64,000 bases of DNA from Pseudomonadota bacterium (GCA_016711215.1 JADJTL010000001.1:430001-494000), one strand, 5' to 3'; numbered from the stretch's first letter, positions 1 through 10,114 are shown. The notes: generated from the sequence alone by a model not told the origin. A program made the numbers and translations.

Positions 1-1124
<1,124 letters not shown>

Positions 1125-1299
1125 TATCTCTTCATCGTAGGCAACGACACGTTGGCTACGGGATGGAGGTCAGACCCGTGCCCATTACTCGATTCGTGCC
1201 TGTTCGAAGGGTCACATGTCGCAGTCGATAGGGGCGCCCGCGCTGGGCGTCGCGAGACTGGGGGAGAGTGACCGATAGGAGTGCTTGGGCTTCAGGTTT
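1125..1299 (+). other. 23S-5S internal spacer
   Basis: This 175-base transcribed spacer joins 23S and 5S. I looked for a tRNA cloverleaf (TTCRANNC T-loop, 3' acceptor pairing) and saw none. It probably contains the processing stems that bracket the 23S ends, but I did not fold it. Confidence 0.7.
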
Positions 1300-1416
1300 T
1301 CCGGTGGCTTTAGCGGAGGGGTCACACCCGATTTCCATCTCGAACTCGGTAGTTAAGCCCTCCAGCGCCGATGGTACTGCACGGGCGACTGTGTGGGAGA
1401 GTAGGTCGCTGCCGGA
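1300..1416 (+). rRNA. rrf: 5S ribosomal RNA
   Basis: The stretch starts TCCGGTGGCTTTAGCGGAGG and carries the classic 5S landmarks: CGAACTCGGTAGTTAAGCCC (loop B/C), GCGCCGATGGTACTGC, and GTGTGGGAGAGTAGGTCGC near the end. The terminal TCCGGTGGC pairs with GCTGCCGGA to close helix I. The length of about 117 nt is normal. A strong intrinsic terminator follows within about 10 bases, so this closes the rRNA operon. Confidence 0.95.
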
Positions 1417-1426
1417 GATTAATCGG

Positions 1427-1462
1427 GACCCCGATCCAGAAGTGGATCGGGGTCTTTTTTTT
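1427..1462 (+). terminator. Rho-independent terminator of the rRNA operon
   Basis: A perfect 11-bp stem (GACCCCGATCC, six-base loop, GGATCGGGGTC) is followed at once by eight T residues. This is the textbook shape of an intrinsic terminator and lies just after the 5S gene. Confidence 0.95.
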
Positions 1463-1497
1463 GGTCTATCGTCCGAGGTCGTCGCGATTCCGAGGGC

Positions 1498-1527
1498 TTG
1501 ACAGGCGTGGGAGACGGACGGCATCGT
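1498..1527 (+). promoter_or_regulatory. Candidate promoter for the acyltransferase gene
   Basis: A perfect TTGACA at 1498-1503 is followed 18 bases later by CATCGT, a weak -10 match. The start codon at 1611 would give a leader of about 77 bases. The same TTGACA / CATCGT pair (spacing 17) occurs upstream of the Wza-like gene at 11232-11260, which is the main reason to list it. The -10 is poor, so this is an inference. Confidence 0.35.
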
Positions 1528-1610
1528 TGACCTTGCTCACTGGGGTGGTTTGCGTGACGCGACGAGGCGGGCCGGCGCGTGAAGCCTAGACTGCCGGAGC
1601 AGAACGTACG

Positions 1611-2342
1611 ATGAGCACGGGGTCGGAAGAGTCGACGCGGGTTGGAGCGGGCTGGCTGAAGGCGCTGCTGCGGCCTGTTGCGAAGGGCCTAATCTATCGC
1701 GCCCTGACGCCGGCGGGGCCGCTGCGCATCGCCTACAACGGCCTGTACCACGCTGGGTTCCTCGGTCGCGAGCTGCACGAGTGGGCACGGCGTTCGCTTT
1801 TGGCGACGCCGATGTTTCTCAGCCAGTGTGCGGCCTACGGCAGCGACATCGCCGTGGAGCGGATGCCCTACCTCAGCGGGCCCTGCCGGATTGAGCTCGG
1901 TAGTCGGATCCGCTTCGGGGGGCAGGTCGATATACTTGCGGCGCCGACCGGAGCGCCGCTGCTCAAGATCCACGACGGCGTCTATTTGGGGCACATTGTG
2001 AGCTTCGCCCTGGCGCGGCGGATCGAGATCGGGCGCTACGTGAGTATCGGCGGCCATTCGCATATCTCGGATACCGAGGGGCACGCGCAGTACAACCCCG
2101 GACGCCCGATCTGGGAGGTCGGTGCCGGCGATGAAGACGTCGCCGAGGTGGTGATCGAGGACAACGTTCAGATTGGACACGGCTGTCAGATCCTCAAGGG
2201 GGTGCGCATTGGCGCACGATCGGTGATCGGCGCTGGCAGCGTGGTGAGGACGAGTATTCCGCCCGATAGTGTCGTGATGGGAAACCCGGCGCGGGTGGTC
2301 AGGCGTCTGCAGCCGGCGCCGTCAGCGGGCGACTCCCCCTAG
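1611..2342 (+). CDS. Left-handed beta-helix acyltransferase (WcaF/maltose-O-acetyltransferase-like)
   Basis: 243 aa. The C-terminal half shows hexapeptide-repeat turns (IEIGRYVSIGGHSHISD, VVIEDNVQIGHGCQILKGV, IGARSVIGAGSVV), ending with the conserved VVMGNPARVVRRL seen in sugar O-acetyltransferases such as WcaF and NeuD/CysE relatives. Such enzymes use acetyl-CoA or another acyl-CoA to acylate a sugar. The N-terminal ~85 residues are alpha-helical and not typical of the catalytic fold. ATG follows a GGAG about 11 bases upstream. It is the first gene after the rRNA operon and opens a run of polysaccharide genes, so decorating an exopolysaccharide sugar is likely. Acyl donor and sugar cannot be read. 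Confidence 0.8.
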   Translation: MSTGSEESTRVGAGWLKALLRPVAKGLIYRALTPAGPLRIAYNGLYHAGFLGRELHEWARRSLLATPMFLSQCAAYGSDIAVERMPYLSGPCRIELGSRIRFGGQVDILAAPTGAPLLKIHDGVYLGHIVSFALARRIEIGRYVSIGGHSHISDTEGHAQYNPGRPIWEVGAGDEDVAEVVIEDNVQIGHGCQILKGVRIGARSVIGAGSVVRTSIPPDSVVMGNPARVVRRLQPAPSAGDSP

Positions 2343-2498
2343 GTGTCCCGGTTCCAGCACTAGCGCCGGTCGCGGTCGCGCGCCATGCTCAGAGGGCGCG
2401 ATCGCTGGGGCGTCCCCGGAGGCGGGACGGCCGGGGCTTCCGGGGCGGGGTTCGGTCAAGGGCCCGAGGCGCGGGGCAGACCGCCCCCAAGGCGGAGA

Positions 2499-4280
2499 AT
2501 GATGCGAGGGCAATCCGGGTGGGCGTCATTGCCATTGGTGCTGGTGCTCGCGAGCCATGGGGCGGCGGCGCGGGCGGCGGAACGGGCGGCGCCGCGCGTG
2601 CTCTACGTCGATGACGACAACGGCACCGGCCAAGAGACCGGCACGGCGGCACGGCCCTACAGGCGGATTGGCGCGGCCGTCGCTGCGGCGACGACTGGCG
2701 ATACGGTTCGGGTAGCTGCAGGCGTCTACAGGGAGAATGTCGCGGTCGCTGGGAAGGTGGTGTTGCTGCTCGGCGGCTTCGCCGGCGGCACCGCGGCCAG
2801 CTACAAGTCAGGGAGCGCCGGGGACTTCTCGGCGCGCAACGCCCAGGTCAACGTCACGCGCATCGACGGGTCGGGTGCGGCGAGGGCGGCGGTGACGCTC
2901 AGCGAGGCGGGGGCGAGCGTGCTCGAGGGGTTCGTGATCTCGGGCGGGCGCGGCTGGACCTCGGGGGAGTATTCCTACGGGGGAGGCGTCTACGTCGACG
3001 GCGGCGCGCCGACGCTGCGCGACAACCTCGTCGAGCGTAATGGGGCAAGAACCGCCGGCGGTGGCATCCATCTGACGAATACGCGCGCGGTCGTGTCGGA
3101 TAACGTTGTTCGCAACAATCAGTCGGCCGAGACGGGCGGCGGCGTCTCGATCGATGGTGGCAACGTGACCCTGCGGGGCAACGTGATTCGCGAGAACGTG
3201 GGTCTGGGCGACCACGGTGGCGGGCTGATCGCCTCGGGCCCCAACCTCGAGATCATCGGCAACCACTTCCTCAAGAATGAGGTCGGGCGCAGCGCCGGTT
3301 ACGGCTGGGGTGGGGGGGTGATCGTTCATTCCGCGGGGACGACGGCGCATCTCGCCGGCAACGTCGTCAGCGAGAACTACGCGCCATCCGCGGGCAGCGG
3401 CGAATTCATCGACGACGGGGCCGAGGCGCTGATCGAGAACGAGCTGATCTATCGCAACCGTTGCCCGACGGACGGTGGCGCGGCGATCTATGTCGATGGC
3501 CTGGACGAGGCGTCGAAGGGATCGCGCGTCACGATCGTCCACGTGACGGTCGCGGACCACCGCTGCAACCTCAAGCTCGGTGATGGCCTGTACGTCGAGC
3601 ATCGCTCTAGCGTCGTCGTCCGCGACTCGATCTTCGCCGGCCAGGGAAAGGACTTCTTCGTCGACGCGTCGTCGACGCTGGAGATCAGCAGCACCCGGAG
3701 CTCTGCGCCGCAGAGGGGTAGCGGCAATACCAGCGCGGATTGCGCCTTCGCTGACGCCGCTGGCGGTGATTACCATCTGCGATCGAAGCGCGGACGCTGG
3801 CAGCAGGCAGCAGGCAAGGCCGGAGCCTGGGTGCGGGACGCGCAGCAGAGCGCGTGCATCGACGCCGCGGCGGCAGCCTCGCCCTTTGGGCGCGAGCCGG
3901 CGCCGAACGGCGGGCGCGCCAATCTGGGCGCGATGGGCAACACCGAGCAGGCGAGCCTGAGCGACGACGGCTCAACGGCCGACGCCGACGGCTCCGTGGG
4001 GGCGCTGCGCGACGGCGGCAGCGGGCCGGGCGGTTTATGGGGTGATGCCCGTGAGGATGCCCGTGTGACGCACGACGCCGGGGAAGCTCCCAGATCCGAC
4101 GAGCCGAGGGCGTCGCGCCGAGGCTGCGCGATCGGCCCCGGCGGCGGCTCGGCTGGTGCTGGGGCCGGCGACGACGCGACGATCGATAGCGCGTGGATCG
4201 CGGTCGCAGGCTTGGCGCTGGCGGGACGACGTCAGCAGCGCCGCGGTCTGCAACCCACTCGCCCGAGCACCTCACGATAG
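2499..4280 (+). CDS. Secreted right-handed beta-helix protein with MYXO-CTERM-like tail
   Basis: 593 aa from ATG 2499 (an in-frame ATG at 2385 exists, but 2499 follows a GGCGGAG ribosome site and starts directly with a signal peptide: MMRG..SLPLVLVLASHGAAARA). Mature residues begin with a motif common to parallel beta-helix proteins (VLYVDDDNGT...PYRRIGAAVAAA), then NNxxxxGGGxxxx-type rungs (GGGVYVDGG, GGGIHL, GGGVSIDGG, GGGLIASG) over about 350 residues. The C-terminus has RRGCAIGPGGG, a hydrophobic helix and an Arg cluster, like the MYXO-CTERM surface-sorting tail. Beta-helix proteins include polysaccharide lyases and epimerases, but I see no catalytic signature. Its place inside the polysaccharide locus suggests binding or modifying the polymer. 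Its 3' end overlaps the opposite-strand glycosyltransferase by 49 bases. Confidence 0.75.
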   Translation: MMRGQSGWASLPLVLVLASHGAAARAAERAAPRVLYVDDDNGTGQETGTAARPYRRIGAAVAAATTGDTVRVAAGVYRENVAVAGKVVLLLGGFAGGTAASYKSGSAGDFSARNAQVNVTRIDGSGAARAAVTLSEAGASVLEGFVISGGRGWTSGEYSYGGGVYVDGGAPTLRDNLVERNGARTAGGGIHLTNTRAVVSDNVVRNNQSAETGGGVSIDGGNVTLRGNVIRENVGLGDHGGGLIASGPNLEIIGNHFLKNEVGRSAGYGWGGGVIVHSAGTTAHLAGNVVSENYAPSAGSGEFIDDGAEALIENELIYRNRCPTDGGAAIYVDGLDEASKGSRVTIVHVTVADHRCNLKLGDGLYVEHRSSVVVRDSIFAGQGKDFFVDASSTLEISSTRSSAPQRGSGNTSADCAFADAAGGDYHLRSKRGRWQQAAGKAGAWVRDAQQSACIDAAAAASPFGREPAPNGGRANLGAMGNTEQASLSDDGSTADADGSVGALRDGGSGPGGLWGDAREDARVTHDAGEAPRSDEPRASRRGCAIGPGGGSAGAGAGDDATIDSAWIAVAGLALAGRRQQRRGLQPTRPSTSR

Positions 4281-5236
4281 ATGCTCTCGGCCAGGCGCCG
4301 TTCGTCGCCGAGGGCCAGCGCATAGCGCTGACCGGCGGCGGCGATCGCCTCGCGGTAGGCGTCGTCGGTCGCGACCCGCACGATCGCTCGTCGCAGCGCT
4401 GTCGGGTCGACTGGTGGCACGATCACTGCCGTCTTTGCGTTGAGCAGGCCGCGGGTCGCGGGGCTCTCGGTGATCACCACACACTTCCCGAGCGCCATCG
4501 CCACGAGGTAGGTGCCGATCCCCGAGGGCGAGAGCATGCCGCGCTCGATCGGCAGCACGACCGCCCGGGCGTTGGCGATCCAGCGCAGCCATGAGGCCGA
4601 GCTCCCGTCATCGTGGATCGCCTCGACGTTCGCGGGAAGGCGCACCGAATCGGGCGCGAAGGTGGTGCCGTGGCGCAGCGCGGTGGGACCGAGGGGCGCC
4701 AGAATGACCGTGCGGAAGGGCAGGCCGTCGACCGCTTGGCAGAGCGTCGCGTAGTCGCGGTTCGATCGGCCGCAGGCGAGGAAGTAGCCCTCATCGCCCG
4801 TCGCTGTGCGGCGCAGGGCCTCGAGGTCGTTGACCTTGAAGGGCACGTAGCAGACGCGCTCCGGCGGGATGCCGAAGAGCGCGCAGAGCTCGGCGGTCTC
4901 CTTGAAGTAGAAGATGAAGAGATCGACCGCGGCGAGCAGGCTGCGAATCGCTGGATGGCGCAGCCGGGCCTTGAGGTTGAGGGGGCGTCGCAAGATCAGG
5001 TCCACGGCGACGAGGTAGGGGTTTACGCCCGGAAGGCTGCGCTTGGCGGCGGCGGCGAGCAGGAGCTGCCGCGGGGCGACATTGACGACGACCACGTCTG
5101 CCTGTCGCAGGGCGGCGAGATCACGGAGCAGCCCGCCGGGTCGACCGTCCGAGAGCGACTGCGTGACGATGGGCCGCCCCTGATCGAGCCTGCCGTGGAA
5201 CCAGCTCGTGTTGCTCAGTAGGCGAAGCGCTGGCAT
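4232..5236 (-). CDS. Glycosyltransferase, GT-B fold
   Basis: 334 aa from the ATG at 5236 (MPALRLLSNTSWFHGRLDQG), which starts 4 bases after the stop of the upstream gene; the longer frame upstream is a low-complexity Pro/Ser read-through of a repeat. The layout is that of a GT-B enzyme: an N-terminal domain with ADVVVVNVAP, and a C-terminal nucleotide-sugar domain with SPSGIGTYLVAMALGKCVVITE, where GT4 enzymes carry the donor-binding E-x7-E segment. The match is weaker than for the three neighbouring GT4 proteins, so the exact CAZy family is uncertain. It ends a three-gene minus-strand glycosyltransferase run (7641 to 4232). Confidence 0.75.
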   Translation of the reverse strand: MPALRLLSNTSWFHGRLDQGRPIVTQSLSDGRPGGLLRDLAALRQADVVVVNVAPRQLLLAAAAKRSLPGVNPYLVAVDLILRRPLNLKARLRHPAIRSLLAAVDLFIFYFKETAELCALFGIPPERVCYVPFKVNDLEALRRTATGDEGYFLACGRSNRDYATLCQAVDGLPFRTVILAPLGPTALRHGTTFAPDSVRLPANVEAIHDDGSSASWLRWIANARAVVLPIERGMLSPSGIGTYLVAMALGKCVVITESPATRGLLNAKTAVIVPPVDPTALRRAIVRVATDDAYREAIAAAGQRYALALGDERRLAESIYREVLGRVGCRPRRC

Positions 5237-5240
5237 CGCA

Positions 5241-6482
5241 TCAACCCCGGGGCGCCGTCTCGACCGAGCGCTCGTTAGGGGGCTCGATGGGGGCGTCGAT
5301 GGGGGCGTCGATGGGGGCGTCGATGGGTGGCGTTGTCGCACCGCGGTGTGTGGTCCAGTCGAGCTGACTCGTCAAGAAGCGCCAGAGTCCCGCGATGGCC
5401 GCGGCGTTGAGCACGACAAAGGTGTGGCAGAGGCGGGTGAGCCGTCCGCCGCTGGAGCGGCGCCACTGCGCCCACGTCGCCAGAGCGTAGATCGCGAGCT
5501 GCGCGAGCAGCGTCAGCGCATACCATGCGCGACCTCCGCCGCTCGAGCCGAGCATCGCCGTGTTGGTGAGCAGGAGCAGCAGCAGGGCGAAGGGGCAGAC
5601 CAGGCGCAAGAGCTTGTGGGAGAGCAACTGAAAGAGCAGACGATTGCGTCGCGGGTTGAGCAGCCCCGGGAGCTGCCACAGCAACTGGTAGTTTCCGGCG
5701 AGCGTGCGCGCCTTGCGCGCGAACTCCCCGGCCAGGGGCGCCTCGTCATCGCTGACCTGGGCCGCTGGCTCGAGCACGACGCGATAGCCGCGAAGGGCGA
5801 TCTGCAGCGGCGTGAAGACATCATCGAGCAGGCAGCTCGCGGGCAGTCGGCGAAAGAGCGCACGGCGGATGCCGTAGAAGGCCCCGGTGGCGCCGACCGT
5901 CGAGTCCACTGCGCTTTCCGCGCGCCGCAAGGCGCGTTCATAGCGCCAGTAGAGCCCCGGGCCCTGCGTGCTGGGCAGGGCGAGGTCGCCGCTGACCGCC
6001 CCGACGCGCGGATCGGCAAAAGCCAACAGGAGCGCACGCAGCGCGGGTGCGGCGAGGCGCTGGCGGACATCGCAGAAGACGACGATCTCGCCCCGCGCGC
6101 GGGCGACGCCCTGGTTGAGCGCCGACGGCTTTCCCTCCCGTGCGGCGAGCGCGGTCAGCAGCACACCGCGGTCAGCGTAAGCGGCGGCGATTGCGGCGGT
6201 CGCGTCAGTCGAGCCGTCGCTGACCACGATCAGCTCGCGCTTGTCGACCGGATAGTCGAGGGCCAGCAGGTTCTCGAGCTTGGTGGCGAGCTGGCGCTCT
6301 TCGTTATAGGCGGCGAGCACGATCGAGACCGAGGGCTGGTAGGGACCTCTGCGTGGCGGTCGTGGTCGCAGTCGCGCCCAAAGGAGCAGGAGCGCGGGGT
6401 AGCCAACGTAGGTGTAGCCGACCAGCAGCAGCGCTGCCCAGTAGACCAGACCGCAGACGATGAAGGGGAGGTCGGGAAACAC
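5241..6482 (-). CDS. Membrane glycosyltransferase family 2
   Basis: 413 aa from GTG 6482, 8 bases after the previous stop. One or two helices at the N-terminus (FIVCGLVYWAALLLVGYTYVGY) precede a GT2 domain: SVSIVLAAYNEE start, ELIVVSDGSTDAT (D-D motif), a DVRQRL segment where the DxD normally sits, LDDVFTPLQIALRGYR and VSDDEAPLAGEFARKARTLAGNYQLLW, the acceptor and Q-x-x-R-like region. Two or three C-terminal helices follow, then an IDAP repeat tail coded by a 12-bp tandem repeat. This is the architecture of processive or lipid-linked GT2 enzymes that extend surface polysaccharides. Same operon as its two neighbours. Confidence 0.85.
   Translation of the reverse strand: MFPDLPFIVCGLVYWAALLLVGYTYVGYPALLLLWARLRPRPPRRGPYQPSVSIVLAAYNEERQLATKLENLLALDYPVDKRELIVVSDGSTDATAAIAAAYADRGVLLTALAAREGKPSALNQGVARARGEIVVFCDVRQRLAAPALRALLLAFADPRVGAVSGDLALPSTQGPGLYWRYERALRRAESAVDSTVGATGAFYGIRRALFRRLPASCLLDDVFTPLQIALRGYRVVLEPAAQVSDDEAPLAGEFARKARTLAGNYQLLWQLPGLLNPRRNRLLFQLLSHKLLRLVCPFALLLLLLTNTAMLGSSGGGRAWYALTLLAQLAIYALATWAQWRRSSGGRLTRLCHTFVVLNAAAIAGLWRFLTSQLDWTTHRGATTPPIDAPIDAPIDAPIEPPNERSVETAPRG
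5289..5324 (+). repeat. 12-bp tandem repeat (3 copies plus partial flanks)
   Basis: GGGGGCGTCGAT is repeated exactly three times. On the minus strand it codes an in-frame IDAP repeat in the C-terminal tail of the GT2 protein. A 12-bp period keeps frame, so copy-number change would lengthen or shorten the tail without disrupting the gene. Confidence 0.9.
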
Positions 6483-6489
6483 CTGCCTG

Positions 6490-7641
6490 TCACACGCCCT
6501 CAGCGCCGAGCGACCGCCACAGGCGCTGATAGATCGCCAGCAGCTTGCCTGACTCCAGCTCCCAGTTGTAGCGCTCTTGGACGAAGCGCTGGCCATTGAC
6601 GCCGAGACTGCAGGCCTCGACCGGATGCTCGGCGATCCAGGCCAAGGCCTCGGCGATGGCCTCGGGCCGCTGCGGATCGACGAAGAGCGCGCAGTCGACG
6701 CCCTCGACGTACGAGCGCCAGATCGGGAAGTCGCTGGCGACGACAGGTTTCGCGAAGAGCCCGGCCTCGAAGAACTTGTTGATGTTGACGCGCTCGTTGT
6801 CGCCCCAGGGAAGGAAGGTCGCGAGACAAGCGTCGGCCGCGAGGATGTGCGCGTAGGCCTGGGCCTGGCTCGGCAAGAAGCCGAGGTAGTCGACGTAGCG
6901 CCAGCCAGCGAGGGCCCGGGCGCGCGGGATCAGATCGTCGCTCGCCGCGCGGCCGATCAGCCAGAGGCGCGCGGCATGGCGCTGGTTCAAGCGCTCCATC
7001 GCCTCGACCATCTGAAACAGGCCGCGGTCCTCCTTGATCAAGCCGACGTAGCAGACCCGCAGGAACGCCTCCTTGGTGGCAGCCTCCGCCAGCCGCCGCG
7101 CCTCCGCGACCAAGGGTCCCGTCGTGATCGGGGGATTCTCGATCAGCGTGGTGCGTGGTCCGAAATGCACGACCTGGGCTGCCTGCGTCACGATGAAGTC
7201 ATCGAAGACGCGGGCCGCGAGCCGCTCCAAGGCGTCCACCGCGAGCGCCAGCGGGCGGCGTGCAAGACGCGGCAGCCACTCCTTGTCGAGGAGCAGCAGC
7301 CGGTAGTTCTCGTGGGTATCGTAAACGACGCGCCGCCCCAGCAGCTTGAGCGCGAAGCCGATCGGTAGCGTGTCGGGGTTGTGCAGGTGGACGATCGGCG
7401 CGCCCGTTTGCAGCACGCGCCAGAGGATCCATGGCTGCAGGGGAAAGCGCTGCCAGCGATGGCGGTATTGGAGCGGCAGGACCTCCACGCCATCCTCGGT
7501 GAGAGCCTCGTCCGCGCGCGCGATGAGCTGCACGCGAAACCCAGCGCGTGCCAGCGACTTGGCCTCTTTGCGGAAGACGCGGATGTCATCGTAGGGATGA
7601 ACGGGAGCGAGGACGCAGACGCTCTTCGGTGGATTGCGCAC
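6490..7641 (-). CDS. Glycosyltransferase family 4
   Basis: 383 aa from GTG 7641, preceded by GGGAGG at ideal spacing; a longer reading from 7707 lacks that site. It begins CVLAPVHPYDDIRVFRKEAKSLARAGFRV, a start often seen in GT4 enzymes of capsule loci. The acceptor domain has VHLHNPDTLPIG and VVYDTHENYR. The C-terminal donor domain carries CYVGLIKEDRG, YLGFLPSQAQAYA, and NINKFFEAGLFAKPVVASD, the E-x7-E-like loop. First gene of the minus-strand glycosyltransferase operon, divergent from the GT4 gene at 7786. Confidence 0.88.
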   Translation of the reverse strand: MRNPPKSVCVLAPVHPYDDIRVFRKEAKSLARAGFRVQLIARADEALTEDGVEVLPLQYRHRWQRFPLQPWILWRVLQTGAPIVHLHNPDTLPIGFALKLLGRRVVYDTHENYRLLLLDKEWLPRLARRPLALAVDALERLAARVFDDFIVTQAAQVVHFGPRTTLIENPPITTGPLVAEARRLAEAATKEAFLRVCYVGLIKEDRGLFQMVEAMERLNQRHAARLWLIGRAASDDLIPRARALAGWRYVDYLGFLPSQAQAYAHILAADACLATFLPWGDNERVNINKFFEAGLFAKPVVASDFPIWRSYVEGVDCALFVDPQRPEAIAEALAWIAEHPVEACSLGVNGQRFVQERYNWELESGKLLAIYQRLWRSLGAEGV

Positions 7642-7773
7642 GCTGGCCTCCCGCCAGCAAGAGTATGCCTTGTGGCTGGCGGCGGCGACAAGGCGAGCCC
7701 CAAGCATCGAGGCCCAAGCGGCGAAGCTTCGCGCGGGCCTGGCCGTCGCCTACCTTCGCTGGCGAAATGCGCC

Positions 7774-7779
7774 TATGCT
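7774..7779 (+). promoter_or_regulatory. -10 hexamer just upstream of the GT4 start (leaderless candidate)
   Basis: TATGCT lies 6 bases before the GTG start at 7786, and no Shine-Dalgarno is present. A transcript from this hexamer would begin at or next to the start codon. The -35 region (TACCTT, spacing 17) is weak. Confidence 0.35.
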
Positions 7780-7785
7780 GGCCGC

Positions 7786-8979
7786 GTGAGCGATTGCAGC
7801 CTCAGCGTGGCTCAGGTGCTTTGTTCCGCCTCGTTCGCGGGGGCCGAGGCCGTCGCGTGCTCGTTGGCGCGGGCGCTGCGCGGGCGCGTCGGGCGATCGC
7901 TGATCTACCTGATCTTGGAGCTGCGGGCGGGGGCCGCCGCTTGTGCGGCGCTCGAGGCCCGGGTGCGCGGCTTCGGCGTCGAAGTGCGTTGCTTCACGAC
8001 CGCAAGCCGGTGGTCCTGGCGCCTGTTGCGCCAGCTCGCCGCGGCGCTCGCCGCCGATCGCATCGATGTGGTGCACAGCCATTCCTACAAGGCTGCGGTC
8101 TTGATGCCCCTCTTGCGCTCGGTGCAGCGCGACCGGCCGCGGGCGCTCGTCTTTACGCTCCACGGCGTCGATCTCCCGCCCTCCGTAGGGCGCCTCTTCG
8201 TCGGTAGCCTGACCGCGGGCGGAGCGTTGTTCGCCGATAGGGTGCTCGCTTGCAGCCGCCCGCTCGAACGAAGTTACCGGCGCTGGCCCCTGCTCCAGGG
8301 CAAGACGCTGCTCGTGCCCAACGGGCTGCGCCCCGAGTGGCCGATGCCGCTGGAAACGCTGAGCCGCAACCGAGCGGCCTGGCGCGCAGCGCTGGCCGCC
8401 CGCTTTGGTCTCGACGAGCGCGCCTGCTGGATCGCGATCGTCGGTCGCTTGGTGGCCGTCAAGAACCACGCTTTGCTGCTACGGGCGCTGGCTGCGCTCG
8501 AGGGGCGCCTCGATTGGGCGACGCCGGTGGCGCTGCTCGTGGTGGGGGCTGGCCCGCTGCGTGACGAGCTTGCCGCGGAGGCGCGTCGCCTCGGGATCGA
8601 TCGCCGGGTGGCCTTCAGCGGTCAAGTCGACGAGATGGAGGCGGTCTACGGCGGCAGCGACGTGCTGGCGCTGGTCTCACGCGATGAAGGGACCCCGATG
8701 GCGATCGCGGAGGCGATGGCCTTCGCGCGTCCGGTGGTGGCGACGCGCGTGGGTGGGATCGTCGACCAGGTGGTGGACGGCGAGACGGCGCTGCTGGTGG
8801 ATGGCGGTGACGCTGCCGGCCTGACGACGCAGCTCGAGCGACTGGTGAGGGATGCGGACCTGCGCGCCCGGCTGGGGCAGGCGGGGTGGCGGCGAGCAAT
8901 CGCGGCCTTCTCGGCCGCGCATTGGGCGGAGCGGCATCTGAGCGTCTACCGTTCAGCGCTGGGGATCGCCGATGCTTGA
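7786..8979 (+). CDS. Glycosyltransferase family 4
   Basis: 397 aa from GTG 7786; upstream in-frame sequence lies antisense to the divergent gene and is not coding. The opening QVLCSASFAGAEAVACSLARAL is the usual first strand and helix of GT4. DVVHSHSYKAAVL, VFTLHGV and LLVPNGL sit in the acceptor half. The donor half has WIAIVGRLVAVKNHALLLRALAAL, LLVVGAGPLRDELAAEA, VAFSGQVDEMEAVY, and DEGTPMAIAEAMAFARPVVATRVGGI with its E-x7-E pair. It probably adds one sugar to the lipid-linked repeat unit. It overlaps the next GT4 gene by 8 bases, so the two are translationally coupled. Confidence 0.92.
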   Translation: MSDCSLSVAQVLCSASFAGAEAVACSLARALRGRVGRSLIYLILELRAGAAACAALEARVRGFGVEVRCFTTASRWSWRLLRQLAAALAADRIDVVHSHSYKAAVLMPLLRSVQRDRPRALVFTLHGVDLPPSVGRLFVGSLTAGGALFADRVLACSRPLERSYRRWPLLQGKTLLVPNGLRPEWPMPLETLSRNRAAWRAALAARFGLDERACWIAIVGRLVAVKNHALLLRALAALEGRLDWATPVALLVVGAGPLRDELAAEARRLGIDRRVAFSGQVDEMEAVYGGSDVLALVSRDEGTPMAIAEAMAFARPVVATRVGGIVDQVVDGETALLVDGGDAAGLTTQLERLVRDADLRARLGQAGWRRAIAAFSAAHWAERHLSVYRSALGIADA

Positions 8980-10114
8980 AGGCGATCCCGCCGCGAGCGG
9001 TGGGCTGGGCGGCTCCGCGACGTCGGCCGGGGCGCAGTCCATCGTTCATGTGCTCCAGTGGCTCGAGCTCGGTGGCGGTGAGTCTGTGGCGCTCGACCTC
9101 GCCCGCTGCCAGCGGGCGAGCGGCCATCGCGTCGGCGTGGTCGCGTTCGCCGGCGGGCCCTTGGCGAGCGAGTTCGAGCGGAGCGCGATCGAGCTCCAGC
9201 TGTTCGACAAGCGCCGGGGCTTCGATCCGCGCCTGCTGCTGCGGCTGGGCGCCTTCTTCGCCGGCGCGCGGCCGGACGTCGTCCACACGCATGACCCGCA
9301 GTCGCTGATCTACGCGGCGCCGGCGGCGCGCTGCGCGGGGGCGCGGGTGATCCATACCAAGCATGGCGATACGGTGGAGAGCTTGCGGCGGCTTGCCTTG
9401 CAGCGGCTGGCCGCGAACGCGCTCCATCGCTTCGTCGCGGTCTCGGCAAGCACGGCCGCCACCGCCCGCCGCCGCCACGAGGTCGCGCCCGAGAAGCTGC
9501 TCGTCGTCCCCAATGGCATCGACACCCGGCGCTATGGTCCGGCCAAGGTGGACCGCGCGAGCGCGCGGCGTGAGCTCGGCCTCCCGGCCGAGGGCTGCCT
9601 GGTTGTGGCCGTGGGCCGCCTCGAGCCCGAGAAGGATCCCGAGCTGCTCTTGCGCGCGGCGGCGCCGCTGCTCGGAGCCCGCTTGCGCTTGGTGTGGATC
9701 GGCGGGGGAGCGCTGGAGCAGCCGCTGCGGACGTTGGCCGCCGCGCTCTCGCCTGAGGGGCGGCTGCAGCTCGTGGGATGGCGGCGCGACGTGGCGCTTT
9801 GGTTGGCGGCGGGGGATATCTTCGCGCTCTCGTCGCGTACGGAAGGGCTGCCGCTGGCGCTGCTCGAGGCCATGGCGACTGGCCTTCCGGTGGTGGCGAC
9901 CCGCGTGGGGGGCGTGGCGTCGGCGGTGGAGGCCGGGCGGACCGGGCTGCTCGTCAGCGCCGGTGATGAGCTCGGGCTGCGGCGCGCGCTGGCGCAGCTC
10001 GTCGATGATCCCGAGGCTGCACGAGGGATGGGCGCGGCCGGGCGCGCGACCGTCGTGGCGCGGTACTCGCTCGCCGCGATGGCCGAGGCCTACGCGGCGG
10101 TCTATCGCGCCTGA
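8972..10114 (+). CDS. Glycosyltransferase family 4
   Basis: 380 aa, starting inside the last codons of the previous GT4 gene. Clear GT4 landmarks are HVLQWLELGGGESVALDLAR, DVVHTHDPQSLIYAAPAAR, ARVIHTKHG, LLVVPNGIDTRRYGP, VVAVGRLEPEKDPELLLRAA, RLQLVGWRRDVALWLAAGD and RTEGLPLALLEAMATGLPVV (E-x7-E). Length and domain order are normal. Its convergent neighbour on the minus strand is the Wzz-like protein, only 9 bases away. Confidence 0.92.
   Translation: MLEGDPAASGGLGGSATSAGAQSIVHVLQWLELGGGESVALDLARCQRASGHRVGVVAFAGGPLASEFERSAIELQLFDKRRGFDPRLLLRLGAFFAGARPDVVHTHDPQSLIYAAPAARCAGARVIHTKHGDTVESLRRLALQRLAANALHRFVAVSASTAATARRRHEVAPEKLLVVPNGIDTRRYGPAKVDRASARRELGLPAEGCLVVAVGRLEPEKDPELLLRAAAPLLGARLRLVWIGGGALEQPLRTLAAALSPEGRLQLVGWRRDVALWLAAGDIFALSSRTEGLPLALLEAMATGLPVVATRVGGVASAVEAGRTGLLVSAGDELGLRRALAQLVDDPEAARGMGAAGRATVVARYSLAAMAEAYAAVYRA

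Noticed and set aside
1125..1299. tRNA in the rRNA spacer
   Set aside because: No cloverleaf or T-loop consensus; the usual tRNAs would be between 16S and 23S, outside the window.
2385..2498. Longer N-terminus of the beta-helix protein from ATG 2385
   Set aside because: It would bury the signal peptide behind 38 Gly/Arg/Pro-rich residues; ATG 2499 has a ribosome site.
5289..5324. Repeat considered as CRISPR
   Set aside because: 12-bp units without spacers, in frame in a coding gene; no cas genes.
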